Below are positions 33,338 to 42,605 of a stretch of 64,000 bases of DNA, one piece after another. How positions within the stretch are numbered: the stretch's first letter is position 1; each line of letters starts with the position of its first letter. The notes under the pieces were generated by a model. That model searched no databases, was not told where the DNA came from, and saw nothing but the letters and a program-made list of their open reading frames with translations. The DNA is from Villigracilis sp024434165. GTDB taxonomy: Bacteria; Chloroflexota; Anaerolineae; Anaerolineales; Villigracilaceae. Made by a program: the position numbers and the translations under genes. The stretch covers positions 1 to 64,000 of the forward strand of contig SZPK01000031.1 in the NCBI GenBank assembly GCA_030263665.1, in the 5' to 3' direction.

Positions 33338-35554
33338 ATGCGATATGTGCGAATTGGTTTGATTACATTGTTTCTTCCAGTCCTCTTGCTATGGACGACA
33401 GTTTCTACAGGCGCGGCTCCACTGGCTGCCATTGCCTTGCAGGAAGGTCGCACCTACGACCAGGCGCATAATACTGGCTACATCGATTGGAGTGGTCCTG
33501 CTCAGTACGTGTACATCACCCATCGGGATGGTTCTTCCCTACCACCGGAGGAAGGTGGAACGTATTGCGGTTCAAGTTGTTCCGAGTGGGTCACCCGGTT
33601 GGGCAATGGCGGTGTGGCAAGCGGTTCCTTTGACCGTAATGTCTCTTACTTTGAGGTCATGGTGGGATTTACCCCGGACCCAGGGACGGGAAGCGCCACG
33701 CTTCGCGCTTGTTCTGCGGTCAAAACCTGGTATTTACAGACCGGCTCAGGGCTGCCAGGCTTCGTCAGTATGGACCTCACTGTACCTTCGGGTTGTCGAA
33801 CGTGGTCCTTGACCGCCTCTGGCGGGTACGTAGATTTTCGTTCCATTGATGTGGAATATATCGGTCCGCCTTCCACAGCTACACCTACACCTTCGCGAAC
33901 GCCCACATTTACACCGACCGTGACACGCACCCCAACTGCGACCACTACAGCTACCTTCACTCCTACCATTACGAACACACCGACTTTGACCTTTACGCCT
34001 ACTTTCACTCCGACCAACACAGCCACGGCAACGTTCACCTTTACACCCACGCCTACTTTTACGCCAACCTTCACACCGACCAATACGCCTTCGCCGACTC
34101 CAACACCCCTGCCTCCCGCAATTACTGGACAGGTGATCTGCGATCTGTGGGGAGATGCGGGTTGGTGCAGAGGCAATGCGACTCTGGAATTGACCGCCAG
34201 CGATCCGCAGGGATTTGACGTGACCATCAGCGGAGATCTGAATGGGGCTCCCTTCACGTGTGGGAGTTCGTGCAGCCTCCCATTACCGGAAGGAATTGGA
34301 ACTGCAAATTACTCTGCGAATTCCTCGAGTGGCAGGTCAGCTAGTGGATCGTCCACGTGGCAGCGTGACATCACGCCGCCTGTTCTCAACCTGATCCTTC
34401 CGCCAGTGGACGGCAGGAATGGATGGTATGTCTCGGAGGTGGATGTGTCGGCAACTGCAACGGATGTAATCTCCGGTCTTTATTCACTATCTGGAAGCGC
34501 GGATGGAGGCGTGACCTGGATTTCATTCCCGATTCACTTCACGGACGGAGTTCATCCAATATCCGCCTATCCCCGCGATGTGGCTGGAAATGAAGTAACG
34601 GTTTCTGAAACAATTCGCGTGGATACGGTTCCACCTGTTGCACAATTTACCTCTCACGTGAATGGAGAGGTAGTGCAAGGAGACGTGCTGTTGGGAGGAA
34701 CGCTTCAAGATATAACGTCCGGTGCCATTGGCGGTGAATTATCTCTGGATGGTGGAACTACATGGCAAACAGTTTCAATGGGGGGCAGCGATGCCTGGTC
34801 TTTTGTCTGGCAATCCAATGAAGAGCCTAACGGGCAATATACGTTGCTAATGCGCGGGTGGGATCAGGCCAGTAATGTCGGCGATCCAGTTTCTATCGCA
34901 CTGGTCGTTGATAATGGTCCGCCCAGTGTTTCCATTACCGAGCGTTGGTGGATTTGGGAATCCGGCAAACTGAAGGTGTCTCCCAATCACTTCCCGATTG
35001 CCAGCGTGAAGGCGACGATCAGTGATCCGCAGAATCGCTGGCCGGCAGTGGTAATGGATTTTGATCCGGAGAAAGTTCCAGGCTCCATAACTTGGGACAG
35101 GCGGTTCGCAGACGAGACGCTGGCTCCATCTGGCGAGTATCCCGTCGAGGTTGTCGCATGTGATATTCACGATCTGTGTAGTAGCGATACAGGCGTGATT
35201 GCCATCCCGTTTGCGCCGACCTCGACCGTTACAGTGCCGCCCTCGCAAACACCAACACTCACTATAACACCGCGTGTCACACTTATACCCACGCAGAAGC
35301 CTGCCACCCCTACGATGGTGTTGGTAACGCCATTGCCGGAAACTCCCTCTGCGCCGGCTCAGCCGAGGAAGTCAATCCCATTCTGGCAGTTGCTTGGCTT
35401 GCTAGGCTTGTTCCTTGCGATTTCGTCTACTAGTGTGGTGGATCCCCGTCCTGCGGCACTGGACCGGTTGAAGGAGAGTATCCGACTCATATCCAAACAA
35501 AACGATATTGACTCATCCAGAGATGATGAACAAATCCAACCGAAAGGAATGTAA
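33338..35554 (+). CDS. surface protein with Thr/Pro stalk, Ig-like repeats and C-terminal anchor
   Basis: 738 aa from ATG 33338, with GGGAG upstream. A signal peptide (IGLITLFLPVLLLWTTVSTGA) is followed by a ~140-residue strand-rich domain with Cys pairs. Residues ~180-258 are a low-complexity TPTFTPT-type stalk, then two or three Ig/FN3-like domains (DITPPVLNLILPP, VDTVPPVAQF, VDNGPPSVSI). A second Thr/Pro linker precedes a membrane helix (FWQLLGLLGLFLAI) and a charged tail. Such stalks are typical of Anaerolineae surface proteins. Possibly an adhesin for mating or attachment. Confidence 0.75.
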   Translation: MRYVRIGLITLFLPVLLLWTTVSTGAAPLAAIALQEGRTYDQAHNTGYIDWSGPAQYVYITHRDGSSLPPEEGGTYCGSSCSEWVTRLGNGGVASGSFDRNVSYFEVMVGFTPDPGTGSATLRACSAVKTWYLQTGSGLPGFVSMDLTVPSGCRTWSLTASGGYVDFRSIDVEYIGPPSTATPTPSRTPTFTPTVTRTPTATTTATFTPTITNTPTLTFTPTFTPTNTATATFTFTPTPTFTPTFTPTNTPSPTPTPLPPAITGQVICDLWGDAGWCRGNATLELTASDPQGFDVTISGDLNGAPFTCGSSCSLPLPEGIGTANYSANSSSGRSASGSSTWQRDITPPVLNLILPPVDGRNGWYVSEVDVSATATDVISGLYSLSGSADGGVTWISFPIHFTDGVHPISAYPRDVAGNEVTVSETIRVDTVPPVAQFTSHVNGEVVQGDVLLGGTLQDITSGAIGGELSLDGGTTWQTVSMGGSDAWSFVWQSNEEPNGQYTLLMRGWDQASNVGDPVSIALVVDNGPPSVSITERWWIWESGKLKVSPNHFPIASVKATISDPQNRWPAVVMDFDPEKVPGSITWDRRFADETLAPSGEYPVEVVACDIHDLCSSDTGVIAIPFAPTSTVTVPPSQTPTLTITPRVTLIPTQKPATPTMVLVTPLPETPSAPAQPRKSIPFWQLLGLLGLFLAISSTSVVDPRPAALDRLKESIRLISKQNDIDSSRDDEQIQPKGM

Positions 35555-35557
35555 AAA

Positions 35558-35731
35558 ATGGAAATAATTCTTGCTCTTGTAGTAGCCGTTGCCGTGATCT
35601 TCTTCGGTGCGTTGATCAGCGCCGGAAATGAGCGTCAGAGAAAGGCGATTGACGGTGTGCGGGAACAGATTGTATTGTGGGCGATGCAGGATTTGCGGAT
35701 CAAGCGTGAAAAACTGAGCCTGCGGTTATAG
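35558..35731 (+). CDS. small membrane protein (57 aa)
   Basis: The ATG at 35558 is 3 bp after the surface-protein stop, with SD AAAGGA overlapping that gene's end. The N-terminal span (IILALVVAVAVIFFGALI) is followed by a charged amphipathic helix (ERQRKAIDGVREQIVLW). Last convincing gene of the plus-strand module. Role unknown. Confidence 0.6.
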   Translation: MEIILALVVAVAVIFFGALISAGNERQRKAIDGVREQIVLWAMQDLRIKREKLSLRL

Positions 35732-35732
35732 C

Positions 35733-36059
35733 TTGGATCTCCAAGTGGTCGAACACTTCGAAAACCCAAGCGCATTGGTTTGCACAGCTGGGTATGAGTC
35801 TCAGATGGTCGTTTTTACGCCGCTCGCTCCGAGTGAAATCCGCTCTTTGAAACGAACCAAACAGAATCGCCTATCTCAGTCTTCGATGCGGAATCCATTA
35901 CTCTCCCTCCCGCGAAATGTAACTGCCATCGAATATTCAGTTCTGAATAGCGGCATATTGTTTGATCTGGAACTTCCTCTTGCATGGAAGGAACTGACTG
36001 GTCAAACAGTTGAGCAATTTGAACACCTCTGGATGTATTTAGCACCAGAAACCGGGTAA
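35733..36059 (+). CDS. doubtful 108-codon open frame
   Basis: The frame starts with TTG right after the previous stop and has no SD. The product shows no domain or membrane segment. It may be a gene remnant or non-coding. Between it and the radical-SAM gene only a hairpin is seen. Confidence 0.25.
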   Translation: MDLQVVEHFENPSALVCTAGYESQMVVFTPLAPSEIRSLKRTKQNRLSQSSMRNPLLSLPRNVTAIEYSVLNSGILFDLELPLAWKELTGQTVEQFEHLWMYLAPETG

Positions 36060-36115
36060 GTTCTGATTGGACTCAACCACCTGACCTGTCTTTCGTAATG
36101 CCGAGAAATTTGGTG

Positions 36116-36147
36116 TTAGCATAGTAATTTTGCGAAAATTATGCTAA
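36116..36147. terminator. AT-rich hairpin between convergent operons
   Basis: TTAGCATA-GTA-ATTTT pairs with AAAATTATGCTAA, leaving a 3-nt bulge. It lies between the plus-strand surface-protein operon and the minus-strand radical-SAM operon and probably serves as a weak bidirectional terminator. Confidence 0.45.
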
Positions 36148-36248
36148 GCCGAGGACTTCATTAACTCCACAGGTTTCTGGGGGAGGCATTGAATCCCCAA
36201 TTCCAAGGTGTGCATGCAGAACTTTTCAGGGGATCAATTCCAAACTCG

Positions 36249-37742
36249 TCAGATTTTTATGACAACTTCGGGATCATCCTGATATTTCAGCAAACGTAAC
36301 CCTTCAAGACGAAGCGCTGCGGGAAATAGCGCTTTATAGATATTGCAATTCGGCGACTTGACATCGTATCGCCCAGTCGCTCGATACGTAGCCAAAGGAC
36401 AACCTCCTGTGCACCAGTGTTTCCATTCACATGTCTTGCAACCATCCTTCTCTTCTACTGAAATATTCTGAATCCCGAACTGATCCGCCCGAATAACTGC
36501 CAAGGGATCAGCAACATGGACATCGGTAATCGGTTTACGAATGTGCATCTGACATTTGGCAACTTGTCCATTTTGGTCAAAAACCAGGTAATTCTGCCCA
36601 ACTCCGCAAGTGTGAGTGTGCGAAACGGACAGGTTGGCGCGGTCAATGATCCCACCCAGGAAGGGTTGGCGAGGGAGATTGTTCTCGATCACTTTGAAAG
36701 CCGCGAGCATCCCGTTGATGATCTTTTGCTCATCAAGCCGCATATCTTCGTGAGAAGCGGAAAGCTCATTCTCTCGGTAGAAGTTAAGACTGAACGGCAA
36801 CTCGCGTTCCAAAATCCATACCATGACATCGGGCAAGCCCTCCGCCGTTCGGCTGCTAACCGTGATGGAGATGTGGGGCGTCAATCCATTTGCAAGAGCG
36901 AGGTCAACAGCTTCGGCTACATCTGCGAACGAACCACGTCCGCCTGCGTAGGGACGGTGAGCATCGTGATATTGACCCAACCCATCCAGCGAGATCATCA
37001 GGCGCAAGCCAAGCGATTTCAGTGTTTCCACTATTTCTGATGTGAGCAAGGTGCCGTTGCTTAGAACGACGCCTTCCAAGCCAACACCACGCTCTTCAGC
37101 CAACGATTGGGCATAGCGATGCAACTCCACAATCAACGGGAAGCGCAACAATGGCTCGCCGCCTGCGTATTTCAACTTCACCTGCTCGAAACCATTTGCC
37201 ACTGCTGAACGGAAGGTGGCGTCAATCGCGGCGCGCCCCGTTTCGGGAGACATGTCTTCGCGAACGTGAGGGAGATAGCAGTAGGAACAACGCAGATTGC
37301 AACGATCTGTGAGGTGAAGCCAGGAAGTGACAACAAGTGATGGTTTATTATGACTCAAAGGCTTTAATTTAGGTGACGGAGTAATTAATCCAAATAATGC
37401 AAATTTTTCTGCAACACGATCTATTTCTTGAGGAGAAATTTCAGATATATGAATCTGAATTTTATCCAGTGAAGCAGGTTCATTGAAAGAATATAATACT
37501 TGGTATGCTGTGTCATTAATTACAATTGCGCTAGATTCAAGATCAGGTGAACAGACAAGAGTATAAGAATCGCTGAGGGAAATTTGTGATATGTTCTTCG
37601 ATAATTCCCACGAGGTAGATAGAGACGTCAGGGACGATAAGCCACTTTCGCAAGCACAATCGCTTTCATATACCCCAGAACAAGCACAATCTTGTTCTGA
37701 TGTCGGCTCAAATTTTCCATGAAATATTTTCGGCGTTTTCAA
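36249..37742 (-). CDS. radical-SAM/SPASM peptide-maturase-like enzyme with PqqD-like N-domain
   Basis: 497 aa from TTG 37742, chosen for GAGGT 8 bases upstream; TTG 37802 would overlap the acetyltransferase. The 4Fe-4S SAM motif is CNLRCSYC, then YAGGEPLLR, LSNGTLL and ISLDGL. The SPASM domain holds CGVGQNYLVFDQNGQVAKC...CKTC....CTGGCP, with auxiliary cluster ligands. Residues before the SAM core (LVCSPDLESSAIVINDTAYQVL...) look like a PqqD/RRE peptide-binding domain. An extra N-terminal segment has paired CAC motifs. It likely modifies a peptide or protein; no precursor gene was identified. Confidence 0.85.
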   Translation of the reverse strand: MKTPKIFHGKFEPTSEQDCACSGVYESDCACESGLSSLTSLSTSWELSKNISQISLSDSYTLVCSPDLESSAIVINDTAYQVLYSFNEPASLDKIQIHISEISPQEIDRVAEKFALFGLITPSPKLKPLSHNKPSLVVTSWLHLTDRCNLRCSYCYLPHVREDMSPETGRAAIDATFRSAVANGFEQVKLKYAGGEPLLRFPLIVELHRYAQSLAEERGVGLEGVVLSNGTLLTSEIVETLKSLGLRLMISLDGLGQYHDAHRPYAGGRGSFADVAEAVDLALANGLTPHISITVSSRTAEGLPDVMVWILERELPFSLNFYRENELSASHEDMRLDEQKIINGMLAAFKVIENNLPRQPFLGGIIDRANLSVSHTHTCGVGQNYLVFDQNGQVAKCQMHIRKPITDVHVADPLAVIRADQFGIQNISVEEKDGCKTCEWKHWCTGGCPLATYRATGRYDVKSPNCNIYKALFPAALRLEGLRLLKYQDDPEVVIKI

Positions 37743-37764
37743 AATCAGTACCTCACAAAACGAA

Positions 37765-38226
37765 TTATGAGAGCCATATTGACATAACCATCTTCTCGTC
37801 AAGCACCTTTACAGTTTTAAATCCACATTTCTCGAACACGTGAATTGCGAGTGAGTTGTGGGGAGAAACCATTAAATCAACTGTACACAAGCCGACGGAC
37901 TCAGCCCATTCCAAAGATCTCCTGATCATCTCCGAACCAATTCCCTGACCTCTATACTGTTCCAGTAAACCAATTCCGAGCTCGGCATGTGAAGGCAACA
38001 CTCCACAAGTTGCAGGAAAAGAACGACACCATCCTACTATCTCACCGTTTGATTCGGCAACCAGGAGTCGGTGGGAATGACACTCAATCATCTCCATTGC
38101 GTGAAACCAGGAATTTGTAGGGATAAAACGTCGAGTTGCCATCCAAGGTACACTAGCACAAACTTGACTGACAATTTGAGATAATTGAACAGAATCCTTG
38201 GTAGAGTAGGGACGTATTAAGATCAT
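37765..38226 (-). CDS. GNAT N-acetyltransferase
   Basis: 153 aa. Complete GNAT fold: acetyl-CoA loop LLEQYRGQGIGSEMI, then VSPHNSLAIHVFEKCGFK. Conserved strand HRLLVAESNGEIVGWCRSF. The ATGA overlap with the TPR-ATPase and the 22-bp gap to the radical-SAM gene place it in one operon. The acetyl acceptor is unknown; it could modify a peptide or protein together with the radical-SAM enzyme. Confidence 0.85.
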   Translation of the reverse strand: MILIRPYSTKDSVQLSQIVSQVCASVPWMATRRFIPTNSWFHAMEMIECHSHRLLVAESNGEIVGWCRSFPATCGVLPSHAELGIGLLEQYRGQGIGSEMIRRSLEWAESVGLCTVDLMVSPHNSLAIHVFEKCGFKTVKVLDEKMVMSIWLS

Positions 38227-41200
38227 GAGGCAAATCCGAATCGTTCTTGGAGGAATTGTTCGAAGGCTCTTTCTTCTTCGGCTATATGATATTCATGATG
38301 GGTCTGGTTCATACTATCCTTTACCCATTCCATTTCCTTGACATTAAGCTGTTCGAGTTTCTCGTACACTTGCTTGCGGCTCTTTGCGAAGTCGCGGAAA
38401 TCCTTTCCATACAGATTGTTGTATGCCATCGAAAGCGTCCAGTTGTGCGCCGCCTGCCGTAACCTCTGTTCGGACTCATCCTTCTTCTTCATTTTGTCCG
38501 CCTGCTTGTACTCGTCGAAATAGATCATTCCTAACAGGAGGTTTGCCTTACCCAACTGTACCCAGTTCCACGAGGTCGGTGGACGCCTCCTATCCACTCC
38601 ATGTTCTCTAGTATACAGATGCTCATTCTCAAAACGAATCTTCACTCTCGCGCGCAAGGTCTTGCGCGCCGTTTCCGCATCGCCATCATAGTAATACAGC
38701 CAAGCCATGTTCACCAGCGCATCTATCGCACGATATTCATACCCCCGCTCATCGGCAACTGCCACCGCCGCCTCATACGCTGCCCGACTCTTTTCGACCT
38801 TCTCCGCCCGTTCGCGATCATCGTCTGGCAAGTGCCGCGCCCATTCACGGTAATCACAGCCCAATTCAATGTAAGCTTCTGCCAATCGTAAAGGCTGCTT
38901 TACCTGCTCGGTGAAGATCTTCACCGCCTCTTCTGCATTTCTGGCTGCCTCTTTCAAATGCTCAATTGCCTCGGTGTGCGTCAACAGATCCGCATTCGTC
39001 ATTCGCCGCAAGGCTTCGGCATACGCCAGACATGCCAACCCAATTCCATTCCCGTTTTCGATTTGCCTGAAAATGCGTAACGCCTGTTCACATCGGAAAC
39101 GCGCCCGTTCCGGGCTTCCTTCTTTGGTTTCAATCAAGCCAAGTGTGTTCAGGCTCAATCCGATGAGATAGGGTCTGCCCAGCCTGCGTCTCATGTGCAG
39201 ACCATCCTCGCAATGGACAAGGGCAGTTTGGAAATCCCCCGCCTCCGCCTCTGCCAAGGCTAGGTTGTTCAGGTTGTTGGACGCTTCAGCCTCTAATTTC
39301 AACTCCCGCCACAGCGGCACCGCCTGCAAGTACTTTTCCACTGCCTTTTGGAACTCACCCTGAACGCGGTAGAGGAAACCCTGTAAGGATGTACCATAGG
39401 CTTTCAGGAAACTGATGTGCCAGCGATCCAGGCTGGTCTCGGATGGCAGTGTCTCCGCCTTCTCCAAAATCTCCTTCAGCAAACCCTGGGCTCGTTGATG
39501 ATCTTTGCCAGAGTTTACCAGCATCCAAGTTTCCCAAAGTTTCAAGTTCAGATCGGCATAACTACCGGGCGGTAACAGGTCCGGACAGGTTTCGCGGAAG
39601 CGGATCATTTGTTTCTCAGCTTCTTCATACTTTTCATCTGCCAGGCTGACCTTGATCCAGCGAATCCCTAAGTCCGCTTCGATATCCTCCAGCGTCAATT
39701 CTTTCGCCAGCTGCAGTTTTCCTTTTTCGACATCTTCTTTGAACCTGAGTATTTCATCTCGCAACAACAGGAATAGGTTCAGATCGCGGCTTTGGAAAGA
39801 TTCCTCTGCATATTGCAGATATAGTTCGAAACCCTTTAGTTGACCGCTTCGCAGTTTGTAATATACCTGCTCCACCTGGTACGCCTGCAAGCGCGCCCGC
39901 GCTTTGCGAACTTTATCCACTTCTGGCTCAATGCTTCTCTTACCAGGTCGGCTGAGCCTCTCCCGAGGGATGTTCCCTACGATCTGGGACTTCTCTTCTA
40001 TCTCCTCGATCTTCCAACGCGTCTGGCGGAGCTTCCAATCATAAAAGTCATCGATATCCTTACTTAGCCTACTTCTCTGGGGAATTGCCGTTGGAGATAT
40101 GTGAACCTTTTCCATAAGGGTATACATCTCATCCTGGAGGAAGACCAGATCATCCGCTGCCCGGATCTTCACAAAAGACAATCGTTTTTCAGGTTCGCGC
40201 AAGGCATAGATCAGTTCCTGGGCTTCGTTCACTTCATCTTCCGTGGGCTGGCGGTCATGCAGCACCCAAGCCAGTGATTCTGCCCCTGTTCCTTTCGGCA
40301 TCCAGGATAATGCCTCCACCACCTGATCCAGCGGTCGCCAGCCCTCTTGGATCGCCTCCACAATCAAATCTCTCAATTCTTCACGGAAGACCTCGGGCTC
40401 TCTTGGTTCCAGGAACGGAATCTCATTGGCAATCGCGAGATAATCAATCAATAACGCAAGCACGAATGGTTCGCCTTGCGTCAAGCCATGAATGATCCGC
40501 CGCGTCTCTTCAGGGATGCTCTCAATCCGCTTTGCGCTCTGGGGACTCTCGGTTCGTGCCGCCTTTGCAATTACCTTAAAATACTCCAGAGTCTCCTTTT
40601 CATTGAAACCTGGCAGGGGATGGAGTATCAGTTTCGCACCCGTTTTGTTCAACTCAGCTTCAAGCAATTTGTAAGCCCCTTCAGGTCTTCCGGCGATCAC
40701 CACCACAGCATTGCGCAGGCGGCTGATGAAATCCTGCGTCAACCAACGCGCCACACCGATGGGTTGATCCGCCAGTCCCAGCGCGGTCTGCACACGGTCG
40801 GTTTCATATGTAAGCACCTCAGCAGTGTCGAATACCAGCACAACCTTGTCATATTGTTTTCCCAGTTCATTCAAATCTTCCAGAAACGCGTCGAACATCT
40901 CGCGGCGCAAGCCCTGGATAGGTACGGTTTCTCCTTTTTCATACTTAGTGCGGGTCAGAACGGCGCGTTTTTGGGCATATGTCTTGAAGAACTTCCTCTT
41001 GGGATCCAACGCCTCCACGATCTCGGCGATCAAGCCTTCCTCGTTGTGGGTGTGGGTATGGTAGAGATCTATCAACTGATTGACGACCAGGAGGTTGGGT
41101 CGTTTCTTCGATCGGGACCCGCCCTTCCAGCGCTTTACTACTTCCTCGAGCAGGCGCGTCTTGCCCATGCCGCCTTTCGCAGTAATGTAAATTACATGCG

Positions 41201-41318
41201 TTTGTTTACTCTTTGCCTCAACCGCCTTTCCAATAATCCCAAGAATTTCATCCCGCCCCACCAATTCGGGAGTTGCGCGGGCGCTGGCGTATTCCATCCC
41301 ATATCCTTGTGATCTCAT
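38223..41318 (-). CDS. STAND-like P-loop ATPase with TPR tail
   Basis: 1031 aa. ELVGRDEILGII leads into Walker A AKGGMGKTRLL (res ~46-56) and Walker B VVLVFDTAEVL (~158-168), with a predicted winged-helix region before ~500. From ~570 there are tandem TPR-like repeats (AYGTSLQGFLYRVQGEFQKAVEKYLQA, ASNNLNNLALAEAEAGDFQTAL, IGLSLNTLGLIE). This is the architecture of STAND sensor ATPases, in which the repeats bind a trigger and ATP drives oligomerisation. No effector domain is visible, so output may come from partner genes. The start is 3 bp after the upstream gene. Confidence 0.85.
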   Translation of the reverse strand: MRSQGYGMEYASARATPELVGRDEILGIIGKAVEAKSKQTHVIYITAKGGMGKTRLLEEVVKRWKGGSRSKKRPNLLVVNQLIDLYHTHTHNEEGLIAEIVEALDPKRKFFKTYAQKRAVLTRTKYEKGETVPIQGLRREMFDAFLEDLNELGKQYDKVVLVFDTAEVLTYETDRVQTALGLADQPIGVARWLTQDFISRLRNAVVVIAGRPEGAYKLLEAELNKTGAKLILHPLPGFNEKETLEYFKVIAKAARTESPQSAKRIESIPEETRRIIHGLTQGEPFVLALLIDYLAIANEIPFLEPREPEVFREELRDLIVEAIQEGWRPLDQVVEALSWMPKGTGAESLAWVLHDRQPTEDEVNEAQELIYALREPEKRLSFVKIRAADDLVFLQDEMYTLMEKVHISPTAIPQRSRLSKDIDDFYDWKLRQTRWKIEEIEEKSQIVGNIPRERLSRPGKRSIEPEVDKVRKARARLQAYQVEQVYYKLRSGQLKGFELYLQYAEESFQSRDLNLFLLLRDEILRFKEDVEKGKLQLAKELTLEDIEADLGIRWIKVSLADEKYEEAEKQMIRFRETCPDLLPPGSYADLNLKLWETWMLVNSGKDHQRAQGLLKEILEKAETLPSETSLDRWHISFLKAYGTSLQGFLYRVQGEFQKAVEKYLQAVPLWRELKLEAEASNNLNNLALAEAEAGDFQTALVHCEDGLHMRRRLGRPYLIGLSLNTLGLIETKEGSPERARFRCEQALRIFRQIENGNGIGLACLAYAEALRRMTNADLLTHTEAIEHLKEAARNAEEAVKIFTEQVKQPLRLAEAYIELGCDYREWARHLPDDDRERAEKVEKSRAAYEAAVAVADERGYEYRAIDALVNMAWLYYYDGDAETARKTLRARVKIRFENEHLYTREHGVDRRRPPTSWNWVQLGKANLLLGMIYFDEYKQADKMKKKDESEQRLRQAAHNWTLSMAYNNLYGKDFRDFAKSRKQVYEKLEQLNVKEMEWVKDSMNQTHHEYHIAEEERAFEQFLQERFGFAS

Positions 41319-41321
41319 GGC

Positions 41322-42515
41322 TCAATCCTCCAAACCCTCGCAATCCATCCCTGCGGATTGCAGACGTTCTTGGTGATATGCGGCTTTATCCCTAAAAGGT
41401 TCTGAGTTGAACTCTTCTCCCCATCTCTTGTATGTTCGATATGCTGTGCAATGCAGTTTCCTCCACAGCTCTGGATCGCGCATCTGCAATTCCCGTTCGA
41501 AAAGCGCTCGCGTCGGTTCATCCATTGCCCAGCTCTTTCGTTCTCTGTCCCAGTTGATCAACCCACCGGGCCCAATTTGAACTTGCCTCAGTTCTGGAAA
41601 CAATGCCTTTATTCTGATTTCATCCCATCCCTCACCAAGAACTGGGTGGCACCTAAGCAAAGGGACAGTATCCTCAGGGAAAAACGCCTGCAGAGCACAA
41701 ATCGCCTCTAATATGAAGCAAAACCGTTCTTCAATATCACTCTTCACATCTGTAAGCAGAGATTGAACTGCCTGCAATTCGTTCGAGATTTGCGGTGGAG
41801 GCCCATCAACAATATGAACTGCCAGCTTTGTAGTGTGGCCTGGAACTCCGCCGCCCAGTTCAATGACCTTTTCAGCAACAGGTGCTGAGCCCAAACGCAA
41901 TGCTTCCAATTGCTTGCCTATGGTCTCTCCATCAAAGACAGGAAGCAAAAATGTATTATTGGGATTTGCACGAAGATCGAAGGTATTAAACATCGGCGGA
42001 ATTCTGCCTGCTGTAATTATTACGCCGAACTTGTTATCATGAAGTAATCTGTCTAAGAGGTATTCCTCGATTTCATTCAACTTCTCTTTTTCAACAACAT
42101 TTATTTCATCCAAGAACAATACGACAATACGGCCTTCACCTCGTCGTTTGATTTTTAGATTCAAATCTGAGCCATACTTGGATTTGGTCTTTCCATTCTT
42201 TGTTTGAACTTGGATTTTCATGTATCTACTAAACTGCTCGTCTACTCTCAAAAGGAAATTCTCAACGAATTCCCCGCGCGATTTCCTAAGATCATCAAAT
42301 TCTATGAATATAGGAATACAATTACTTATCTGAACAGCAAGCTGATGACATATCTCAAGTAAGCAACTCTTCCCAATCCCAGAGGGTCCAACAAAATGAA
42401 AGACCCTCTCAGGTGGGTCAAAAGGTCGACCACTAGCCAATTCAGAGATAATGCGCTGAACGAGCGCAATCTCTTTTTTGCGGTTAACAAACTTTTCAGG
42501 ATCGCAAGCAGGCAT
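41322..42515 (-). CDS. AAA/STAND-type ATPase (397 aa)
   Basis: FVNRKKEIALVQRII begins the NTPase domain. Walker A is GPSGIGKSCLL (~43-53), Walker B RIVVLFLDEINVV (~128-140), and sensor-like IITAGRIPPMF follows. A C-terminal helical/winged-helix region has no repeats. No membrane segment. It resembles Orc/STAND AAA proteins without an effector. It lies directly upstream of the TPR ATPase (3-bp gap), so the two are likely produced together. Confidence 0.8.
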   Translation of the reverse strand: MPACDPEKFVNRKKEIALVQRIISELASGRPFDPPERVFHFVGPSGIGKSCLLEICHQLAVQISNCIPIFIEFDDLRKSRGEFVENFLLRVDEQFSRYMKIQVQTKNGKTKSKYGSDLNLKIKRRGEGRIVVLFLDEINVVEKEKLNEIEEYLLDRLLHDNKFGVIITAGRIPPMFNTFDLRANPNNTFLLPVFDGETIGKQLEALRLGSAPVAEKVIELGGGVPGHTTKLAVHIVDGPPPQISNELQAVQSLLTDVKSDIEERFCFILEAICALQAFFPEDTVPLLRCHPVLGEGWDEIRIKALFPELRQVQIGPGGLINWDRERKSWAMDEPTRALFERELQMRDPELWRKLHCTAYRTYKRWGEEFNSEPFRDKAAYHQERLQSAGMDCEGLED

Positions 42516-42605
42516 TGGAAACGCTCCCCGTGACAGTGCGGCGGCGGCATCGCTCGGACAGCCGCCAACAATGGACGCTCGCCGGCAGAAGCCGGTCCAG
42601 GCAAA

